Below are positions 43,424 through 49,638 of a DNA stretch of 64,000 bases, one piece after another. Numbering within the stretch: position 1 is the first letter of the stretch; each line of letters starts with the position of its first letter. Made by a program: the position numbers and the translations under genes. The DNA is from Microbacterium sp. Leaf159. GTDB taxonomy: Bacteria > Actinomycetota > Actinomycetes > Actinomycetales > Microbacteriaceae. The notes beneath the pieces are model-generated. The model had not been told where the DNA came from, did no database searches, and saw only the letters and a list, made by a program, of their open reading frames with translations. Where the stretch lies: NCBI RefSeq assembly GCF_001423615.1, contig NZ_LMOU01000001.1, positions 1,869,770 to 1,933,769 on the forward strand, read 5' to 3'.

Positions 43424-44305
43424 TCAGGCGAAGACGACGAAGCCGAGGGTGACGAGACCGACGACGGAGACGGCGCAGGCCGCGGCGAAAGCGAGGAGCG
43501 TCATCATGCTCCAGCGCAATCCCTGCTTGGCCACGGAGGGGAGCTGCGGATCCACCGCCCTGGTGGGTGCGGCGGCTCCGACCACGATCGGCGGAGCAGA
43601 GGGCCCGAGCGGCGCCGGGCGGGGACGATAGATCTCGGGTGGCCGGACACCGGTCGGCGCCTCGAACGAGATGGGCGCGGCAGTCGGCGCGGGATCGGCT
43701 GGGGCACCGTCCTGCTCGCCGGCGCCCTTCGTTCGCTTGCGACGCAGACGTCGAGGCGGCCGGGACACGACGACAGTCGCCTCTTCGACGAGTTCATCGT
43801 CGGGAGTATCGGCGGACTCCGCGACGACTCCGGCGCTCCGGTCGACGACGACGGTGGCCTCATCGAGAACGTCGTCACCGGAAGAACCAGCAGGCTCCTC
43901 GACGCGTCCCGCACTTCGGTCGACGACGACGGTGGCCTCATCGAGAACGTCGTCACCGGAAGAACCAGCGGGCTCCGTGACGACTCCGGCGCTCCGGTTC
44001 ACGACGACGGTGGCCTCTTCGACGAGTTCGTCGTCGAGAGAACCAGCAGGCTCCTCGACGCGTCCTGCGCTCCGATTCACAACGACGGTGGCCTCATCGA
44101 GAACCTCGGCGTCGGCGTCGGTGCCATCCGTCGAATCCGCGGACCCCGCATCGTCGTCCGCGACGATTGCCGGCCCTGCAAGGGCTGGCTCAACATCCGT
44201 CGGCGCTGGCTGTGCTGGCGCTGCATCCGCGACCGCACCACCCCGACGCCGGTCGCGACGGGTGAGGATGACGGTCTCTTCGCCGTCGTTATCGTCGTCG
44301 GTCAT
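43424..44305 (-). CDS. tail-anchored protein with five tandem phosphothreonine-bait repeats
   Basis: 293 aa. The acidic, disordered N-terminal two-thirds carries five repeats of exactly 26 residues, each with (L/V)-(D/E)-E-A-T-V-V-V-(N/D/S)-R and candidate phospho-Thr at 73, 99, 125, 151 and 177; a sixth related site E-E-T-V-I-L sits at Thr 11. A basic patch R-P-P-R-R-L-R-R-K-R, a Pro-rich stretch and one C-terminal membrane helix (about 266-291) follow. T-x-x-V after acidic residues is a form FHA domains read when phosphorylated. It ends an operon that encodes a kinase, a PP2C phosphatase and an FHA protein. I infer a multivalent membrane scaffold. No named family is recognised. Confidence 0.75.
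   Translation of the reverse strand: MTDDDNDGEETVILTRRDRRRGGAVADAAPAQPAPTDVEPALAGPAIVADDDAGSADSTDGTDADAEVLDEATVVVNRSAGRVEEPAGSLDDELVEEATVVVNRSAGVVTEPAGSSGDDVLDEATVVVDRSAGRVEEPAGSSGDDVLDEATVVVDRSAGVVAESADTPDDELVEEATVVVSRPPRRLRRKRTKGAGEQDGAPADPAPTAAPISFEAPTGVRPPEIYRPRPAPLGPSAPPIVVGAAAPTRAVDPQLPSVAKQGLRWSMMTLLAFAAACAVSVVGLVTLGFVVFA
43781..44104. repeat. 78-bp tandem repeats encoding the TVVV bait units
   Basis: Repeat units begin at 43781, 43859, 43937, 44015 and 44093, an exact 78-nt period. Units 2 and 3 are nearly identical, which points to recent duplication. Copy number could vary between strains. Confidence 0.85.
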
Positions 44306-45132
44306 CGCACCCGCACCGGAATCGTCGTGCCCTCGAGCATGGAGTCGGTCAGCGAGGCGGATGCCGCGATGCGCCCTGCCGTGCTGTCGTCGGGTCGCGT
44401 GCGCGCGCCGCCCGAGACCACGTCGATCACGACGACCGAGACGTTGTCGCGCCCGCCTGCCTTGAGCGCCCGGCTCACGAGCGCGGCGGCGGCGGTCTCT
44501 GGGCGTCCGTTCATCGTCAGGGTCGCACGGATGGCCTCGTCGCTGACCTCACCGCTCAGCCCGTCGGAGCACAGCAGCAGCCGTTCGCCGTCGACCACGG
44601 GAAGCAGCCAGCTGTCGGCCGTGCTGTCCGGTGCCCCGATGGCCCGGGTGATGACGTTGCGCTGCGAGAACGACGCGAGGTCCTCGGGGCGCAGCTCTCC
44701 GGCATCCACGAGCTCCTGCCCCAGCGAGTGGTCGATCGTCAACTGGGTGAGGTCGTTGCCGTGGTGCCGGTAGACGCGGGAGTCGCCGACGTTGAACACC
44801 AGCCAGTGCGGCGCGCCGTCGTGCTCGACGAGCGCGACGCCCGTGACGGTGCTTCCCGCCCCGCGCTTGTGCTCGGCGGAGATGTCCTCGACCACGGCCG
44901 CCGCATGGCTCAGGGCTTCGCCGATGTCGGCGACCTCGACCGTGCGTCCTCGCAGCGGTTCGAAGGCCTCGACCACCGCAGCGCTGGCCCGATCGCCCGC
45001 TTCATGCCCGCCCATGCCGTCGGCGACCAGGAAGACCGGCGACGCGACGAGCATCGAGTCCTCGTTCGCGGCGCGCTTGAGACCGGTGTCGGTCAGTGAC
45101 GCGACGTTGAGGACCACAGAGGAGAGAATCAC
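44302..45132 (-). CDS. PP2C-family Ser/Thr protein phosphatase
   Basis: 276 aa from GTG 45132, overlapping the stop of the FHA gene (GTGA). PPM motifs are intact: R-A-A-N-E-D near residue 20-25, V-A-D-G-M-G-G-H with the metal Asp 38, the G-D-S-R-V-Y-R segment, L-L-L-C-S-D-G-L-S, and G-G-R-D-N-V-S. It needs Mn2+/Mg2+ and removes phosphate from Ser/Thr. It is probably the PstP-like antagonist of the kinase at 60513-61643. It overlaps the bait gene by 4 nt. Confidence 0.9.
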   Translation of the reverse strand: MILSSVVLNVASLTDTGLKRAANEDSMLVASPVFLVADGMGGHEAGDRASAAVVEAFEPLRGRTVEVADIGEALSHAAAVVEDISAEHKRGAGSTVTGVALVEHDGAPHWLVFNVGDSRVYRHHGNDLTQLTIDHSLGQELVDAGELRPEDLASFSQRNVITRAIGAPDSTADSWLLPVVDGERLLLCSDGLSGEVSDEAIRATLTMNGRPETAAAALVSRALKAGGRDNVSVVVIDVVSGGARTRPDDSTAGRIAASASLTDSMLEGTTIPVRVR

Positions 45133-46955
45133 GAATCTCGCTCCGCCATGACGTGCATGCCCACTTCGCCGAGGATGAAGCGCCCGTTTCCGGTGACGCT
45201 CTCGCCCGGATCGAGCAGCGTCTCCGTGCCGTTCTCCTCGACCACGACCACGCCGTTCGTAGCGTGCAGGTCGGTGAGGCGCCACTCGTCGTCGTGGACG
45301 ACGAGACGCGCGTGCGTCTTCGACAGCGTGCGTGTGGTGTCGGAGATCGCGAGCCGCTGCTCGCCCGGCTCGCCGATCGGATTGCGACCGATCACGACGC
45401 TCGCGCCCGAGAGCGAGAACTTGCGGCCGTCATCGAGTACGAGCGAGCGACGGATTCCGCGCTTGCGCGCTACGACCACCGTGGCATCGAAGTCATCGAC
45501 CTCGATCTCTGCCGGACGCGGAGTGACGACCGTCTTGTCAACGTCGGCGGCGAGTCCGCCGAGCGGCATGGGAGCGGCCGGGGATGCGGCGGCATCCGAG
45601 GAGTCGAACGATGCCGGGTCGACCGATGCCGGGTCGACCGGCGCGGGCGCGACAGGCACTGCCGGCGCCACCGGAGCGTCCACGGTCGCCGATGGTGCCG
45701 GACGGATGACGGGCATCTGCGGCTCGAGGTCGGACGCACCGTCGCGGAAAGACGGCGGGGCGGGACGCACGACACGCTGCGGGTCGGGGGTCGGCGCGGC
45801 GGGAGACTGATCCGCCGCCCCGTGATCCGGCGATGCCGGCGGCGCGAACTGCGCCGCGGGCATCACGGAGGGTGCGTCCTCGAACGGAGCGGGCGGCTGC
45901 GGGGCTGGCGGCTGCGGCGTGGCGGCAGGAGCAGGAGCAGGCGGCTGCGGAGCAGCGACGGGCGCGGATGGCTGCGGGGCCACCGGCTCTCCGCCCATCG
46001 CGGCCATGATCCCGGTAGTCGGGTGCGCCTCGACGGGAGCTGGCGGCTGCGGAGCGGCTGACGGCACCGGCGGCTCCGGAGACACCACCGGGGCAGGCGG
46101 CTGCGGTGCAGGCGGCTGCGGGGCAGGCGGCTGCGGGGCAGGCGGCTGCGGGGCAGGAACAGGGGCGGGCGGCTGAGGTGCGGCCTGCGGTGCGGGCGGC
46201 GCGAACGACGCGGCGGGCGCTCCGATATTCGGCGACTGCCCCGCGGACGGAGCGGACGACGGAGACTGCGCGCCGGGAACGGGCGGCGGACCGACCGGCG
46301 ACATCGATGACGGTACCGATGGCGACTGAGGCGCCTGCGGCGGCGCGCCCCACGCGGACGGCGCAGCGGGAGCAACGGACGCCGCCGACTCTGCCGGTGT
46401 GGTCGCCCGGGGCGGGGCCGCGTAGTCGGGGAAGATGAGCGCGGGAGCATCCGGCTGACTCTGGGCGTGCGGCGCGAGCGACGGGATCGTGTAGCCCGAT
46501 GCGTCACGAGCGGGCGCCGCGGCGGGCTGCGACGTGCGACGCGGCCCGGGCTGCAGAGCGGCCAGGCGCTCGCCCTCGGGGTAGGGAGGGGCGCCCCAGG
46601 CGAGAACCGTCGCCCACACCGGCGGAAGCAGGATCGCGAGCACCGTCATCCCGGCGCCCCGCCCGAACCGCTGGTTGATGCGGTGGGTCGCGACGACCTT
46701 GAGGTAGATGCCGTACAGCTGCACGATCGGGATGAAGTAGAACACGACCGACCAGGCGGGGACTCCACCTCGCGCGAGGATCTCGGCCTCGTTGAGGATC
46801 GGGACCCAGCCCTTCCACCCCTCGCCGTCGATACGCGGGAAAAGGCGCGAGAGCGCATACGCGTACCAGACGTAGATGGCGATGCCGATGAGCACACCGA
46901 GACCGCCCACGATGGCCAGCATCGTCGCGTAGCCGGCATCCACGGGCGCGATCAT
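45129..46955 (-). CDS. DUF5684-FHA membrane protein
   Basis: 608 aa. Three or four N-terminal membrane helices in a DUF5684-like region (about 1-125, with G-W-K-G-W-V-P-I-L-N), then about 350 residues of Pro/Ala-rich disordered linker, then D-D-F-D-A-T-V-V-V-A-R-K, and a C-terminal FHA domain (V-I-G-R-N-P, S-K-T-H-A-R, D-L-H-A-T-N-G). The A-T-V-V-V site just before the FHA domain matches the bait repeats of the neighbouring protein, so self- or cross-binding after phosphorylation is possible. Its leader carries a 43-nt repeat also found before 49638. Confidence 0.8.
   Translation of the reverse strand: MIAPVDAGYATMLAIVGGLGVLIGIAIYVWYAYALSRLFPRIDGEGWKGWVPILNEAEILARGGVPAWSVVFYFIPIVQLYGIYLKVVATHRINQRFGRGAGMTVLAILLPPVWATVLAWGAPPYPEGERLAALQPGPRRTSQPAAAPARDASGYTIPSLAPHAQSQPDAPALIFPDYAAPPRATTPAESAASVAPAAPSAWGAPPQAPQSPSVPSSMSPVGPPPVPGAQSPSSAPSAGQSPNIGAPAASFAPPAPQAAPQPPAPVPAPQPPAPQPPAPQPPAPQPPAPVVSPEPPVPSAAPQPPAPVEAHPTTGIMAAMGGEPVAPQPSAPVAAPQPPAPAPAATPQPPAPQPPAPFEDAPSVMPAAQFAPPASPDHGAADQSPAAPTPDPQRVVRPAPPSFRDGASDLEPQMPVIRPAPSATVDAPVAPAVPVAPAPVDPASVDPASFDSSDAAASPAAPMPLGGLAADVDKTVVTPRPAEIEVDDFDATVVVARKRGIRRSLVLDDGRKFSLSGASVVIGRNPIGEPGEQRLAISDTTRTLSKTHARLVVHDDEWRLTDLHATNGVVVVEENGTETLLDPGESVTGNGRFILGEVGMHVMAERDS
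46093..46152. repeat. 15-bp tandem repeats encoding Pro-Gln/Ala linker
   Basis: Four near-identical 15-bp units (GCAGGCGGCTGCGGG type) in the complement encode repeated A-P-Q-P-P pentapeptides of the DUF5684-FHA linker. Confidence 0.85.
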
Positions 46956-46966
46956 GAGTCCCCCTT

Positions 46967-47009
46967 CTTCCGGTCGCCGAGCGAACCGGTCAATCCGAGC
47001 GTACCGAGC
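46967..47009. repeat. 43-nt dispersed repeat, copy A
   Basis: It matches 49656-49698 at 42 of 43 positions. Copy A is intergenic, just upstream of the ribosome-binding site of the DUF5684-FHA gene; copy B forms the last codons of the transglutaminase-like gene and lies just upstream of the SAV_915-like gene. Confidence 0.9.
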
Positions 47010-47070
47010 GCGACACCATCCGACCGACGAACACCACGGGACCGGCCGCTCCGCCGACTTCGGCGAGGCA

Positions 47071-47829
47071 TCAGAACTCGCCCGAACGCAGGCGATCGAG
47101 TGTACGCGGTCCTATCTCGGCGCGTGCAGACGCCGTGGCGGCGTAGAACGTGACGAGCTCGGCGAGGAGCACGGGATCGCTCGCGAGATCGCGTGCGGCC
47201 CACGATGCCGGCCTCGCCGTGGTCGTGCGCAGCGCGACCCGATCTCCCGACAGCGCCGCGCCGCTCACGTCGTCCCACGTCGCGCGAAGTCCCGTGCGCG
47301 GGATGCGCAGGTCGATGCCCTCCGGCGTCAGCGTCATCCGATGCGCGTCGGGCCGCCGGAACAGACTCCGCGTCCCGACGACGGTCAGCGTGATGCCGAC
47401 GGCGGGGACGACGAGCAGGGTGAGGGTCGAGAGCCGCTCGGCCGGGACCGCGACGATCGCCCATGCCCATCCGGCGAGGATGAGCACCCCGGCGACGGCC
47501 AGGAGCCGGAGCGGGGTGATGATCTCCTCGGCACCGCGGAAGGCGAGCGCACGATCGGTGGCCTCGACGCGCACGACGCGGACCCGCGAGACGCGCAGGT
47601 GCGCCGCGAGCAACCATGCCGCGAGACCGACCGTCACGAACACCGCCAGCCCGAGGAGCTTCATCGCCGGAGCCGGATCCAGCACCAGGAGGAGCCCATA
47701 GCCGGCGAGCGCGAGCCCGAGCACCACGCCGAGCACGGTCAGTCCGGTCGTGGAGCGCTGTTGGCCCGCCCACCCCGCATGTCCGGGCACGAAGATCGCC
47801 TGCACGGCGGTCGTCTCGGTCGAAGTCAT
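47071..47829 (-). CDS. membrane protein sharing both end motifs with the small type VII protein
   Basis: 252 aa. The N-terminus has V-P-G-H-A-G-W-A-G-Q-Q-R-S-T-T-G-L, then two pairs of membrane helices with a cytoplasmic segment between them, then a soluble domain with a PH-like strand pattern (L-T-P-E-G-I-D-L-R-I-P), and the C-terminus A-R-A-E-I-G-P-R-T-L-D-R-L-R-S-G-E-F. The 67-aa protein at 31428-31631 has the same ends. The start overlaps the effector gene's stop by 4 nt. Function is unknown. Confidence 0.65.
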   Translation of the reverse strand: MTSTETTAVQAIFVPGHAGWAGQQRSTTGLTVLGVVLGLALAGYGLLLVLDPAPAMKLLGLAVFVTVGLAAWLLAAHLRVSRVRVVRVEATDRALAFRGAEEIITPLRLLAVAGVLILAGWAWAIVAVPAERLSTLTLLVVPAVGITLTVVGTRSLFRRPDAHRMTLTPEGIDLRIPRTGLRATWDDVSGAALSGDRVALRTTTARPASWAARDLASDPVLLAELVTFYAATASARAEIGPRTLDRLRSGEF

Positions 47830-49037
47830 CCGAACACGCCCTTCCAGGCTCTACCGATGCCATGACCGACGTCGCCGACGACGTCGGTCGTGTTCTCCCA
47901 GGCGCCCTCGGCGAAGTCCGTCGACGCGTCCCACGCATCGGAGAGCCCTGCGTCGATCGACTCCCTGACGTCCTGCGGCACCCAGCTCTCGTAGGCCCAG
48001 ACCGCGCCGGCGCCCACGGCGACCGCCGCACCACCGACCACGACGGCCGTTCCCCAGACGGGCAGGGTCACGATGCCAGCCGCCGCGAGCCCGGCGACCC
48101 CGAGTCCGGCCGCTGCGCCGCCGAGGAGTCCGCCGCCGATCTCCACCGCTGTCGACGACGGGTCGTCACCGCTCTCGAGAGCCGTCCCGAGGTCCCAGAG
48201 GTCGATGCCCCAGCCGACGAACGGCACGGCCTTGCTCGCGCGCGACAGCCCGCGAGCAAGATCCTCAGCCTCATCGGCCGCCCATCGCATGCCCTGCGGG
48301 TTCGCCGCCTCGGCCGCGGCCTTCGTCGCGGGGTTCCCCGAGCGGAGGTCGCTCACGAAGTCGGATGCTCCGGTGCGGAGCTCGTCCGCGTGGCTGACGA
48401 GATCGCTGGCGGTGTTCTTCCACGCCAGACCCTGACCGTCGAGGTAGATCTTCGGCATCTCGCCGCCGGCCTCGTTCAGGCCGGAGAGGATCTTCTCCGC
48501 CGTCGTCTCTCCGGGAAGTCCCCCGAGGAATGCGTCGAGGTTCTCGCTGATCCAGACCTCGAGCTCGCCCCACCAGGCTCCGACATCGGTCGCGATCTCG
48601 TTGTACAGATCGATGCGATCGAGGTGCTCCTGCCAGGCATCCCAGTTCGGGTCGTCACGGGTCGCGGGACAGGTCGAGAGCAGCGAGACGGGCCGGCCGA
48701 TGACCATGCCGTTCACGGGGAGCCCCTGGGCGCGCGCGTTGTCTCGGTGGGCCGCGAAGTCGTCGCGCATCCGCTCGAGCTGCCCGGCGTAGGAGCGGAG
48801 CTTCTCCGCGGCATCGCCCGCCTGGTCCCTGATCTCGTTCGCCGCATCCGTCGTACGGAGGAGGATCGTGACGTAGTCATCGGCCGATTCGCCGTGCCAG
48901 TGCGAGCGGACGCCCGTCGGGATGAAGCTCGTCGTCTTCGAGGACGCGTCAGCCGCATCCTTCAGCCCCGGGTCGAGCCACTCGGCGGCGGCGCGCACCT
49001 GTGCCGGATCTCCGTGCGTGGTGGTGTCGATCGTCAT
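47826..49037 (-). CDS. candidate type VII secretion effector with WXG-like N-terminus and glycine zipper
   Basis: 403 aa. The N-terminal 100 residues are helical with H-W-H-G at about residue 47 in the WXG position and A-D-D-Y, as in long WXG/LXG substrates. The middle (about 130-280) is unassigned. A Gly/Ala-rich hydrophobic stretch (about 305-355: G-G-G-L-L-G-G-A-A-A-G-L-G) resembles a membrane-inserting glycine zipper. The C-terminus is W-K-G-V-F-G. It is coupled to a 98-aa helical protein upstream (TGATG at 49037), which may be its chaperone. Toxicity is conjecture. Confidence 0.65.
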   Translation of the reverse strand: MTIDTTTHGDPAQVRAAAEWLDPGLKDAADASSKTTSFIPTGVRSHWHGESADDYVTILLRTTDAANEIRDQAGDAAEKLRSYAGQLERMRDDFAAHRDNARAQGLPVNGMVIGRPVSLLSTCPATRDDPNWDAWQEHLDRIDLYNEIATDVGAWWGELEVWISENLDAFLGGLPGETTAEKILSGLNEAGGEMPKIYLDGQGLAWKNTASDLVSHADELRTGASDFVSDLRSGNPATKAAAEAANPQGMRWAADEAEDLARGLSRASKAVPFVGWGIDLWDLGTALESGDDPSSTAVEIGGGLLGGAAAGLGVAGLAAAGIVTLPVWGTAVVVGGAAVAVGAGAVWAYESWVPQDVRESIDAGLSDAWDASTDFAEGAWENTTDVVGDVGHGIGRAWKGVFG

Positions 49038-49333
49038 CAGAGGTCCTCGACCGCCGTGGCCACCGGGGAGAGCTGGTCGATGACGTCCTGCTCGTTCGTC
49101 GCGGCATCGTCGGCGACGACTCGCACGACCTCGCCGAGCGTGCCGTTGATGCGGTACAGTGCGTCGACCCCCTCGCCGACGCGCATCATGATCGCCGCGA
49201 CCGCATCGGATGCGAGACCCCCGTCGACGGATCCGGGGATCGCGGCGAGCTTTCCCCGCATGAACGCCACCGCCTCGTCGTGCATGCTCGCGTGGACGGC
49301 CATGACCTCCGGGTCCATCGATATGCGGGTCAT
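49037..49333 (-). CDS. small helical protein, possible WXG-like partner of the effector
   Basis: 98 aa from ATG 49333, which overlaps the upstream stop. It is all-helical and starts M-T-R-I-S-M-D-P-E-V-M-A-V-H. The middle has G-L-A-S-D-A-V-A and then a long helix ending V-E-D-L. It lacks a WXG turn. Size and position directly before a WXG-type protein suggest an Esx-like chaperone or partner. No family is recognised with certainty. Confidence 0.6.
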   Translation of the reverse strand: MTRISMDPEVMAVHASMHDEAVAFMRGKLAAIPGSVDGGLASDAVAAIMMRVGEGVDALYRINGTLGEVVRVVADDAATNEQDVIDQLSPVATAVEDL

Positions 49334-49638
49334 GCGATCGCCCCGTCCCGACGGTACGAGGCGGGGATGTCGAGATCGAAGATCACGACATCGTAGGGCT
49401 GCGACTTCTTGATCTGGGCGAGCTCCTCGGTGCGGAGCAGGATCCACGGCTGTCGCTCGCCTGCGAGGTCGAGCAGCCGATCGAGTGCGGTGTACGCGAG
49501 CAGCGCGCGGCGGCCGTCCTTCAGCTCCCGGATCTCCACCGCCTGCTCCTGCGGCGTGGACTGCACGCTCAGCGGCAGATAGAGCACGGGAGGCACCATC
49601 GGCGGCTGTGCGGGCGGCAGCGGTTCGAAGATCGTCAT
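49330..49638 (-). CDS. SAV_915-like small protein
   Basis: 102 aa. After a Pro-rich start it has Y-L-P-L-S-V, then G-R-R-A-L-L-A-Y-T-A-L-D-R-L and a W-I-L-L strand with Y-D-V-V-I-F-D-L-D-I-P near the end. This strand-helix order is that of the actinobacterial SAV_915 family, of unknown function. GGAGGA lies 8 nt upstream of ATG 49638, just after the 43-nt repeat. It is coupled to both neighbours by 4-nt overlaps. Confidence 0.6.
   Translation of the reverse strand: MTIFEPLPPAQPPMVPPVLYLPLSVQSTPQEQAVEIRELKDGRRALLAYTALDRLLDLAGERQPWILLRTEELAQIKKSQPYDVVIFDLDIPASYRRDGAIA

Noticed and set aside
46093..46152. Short regular repeats considered as a CRISPR array
   Set aside because: Units are 15 bp with no spacers and encode a Pro-rich linker in frame.
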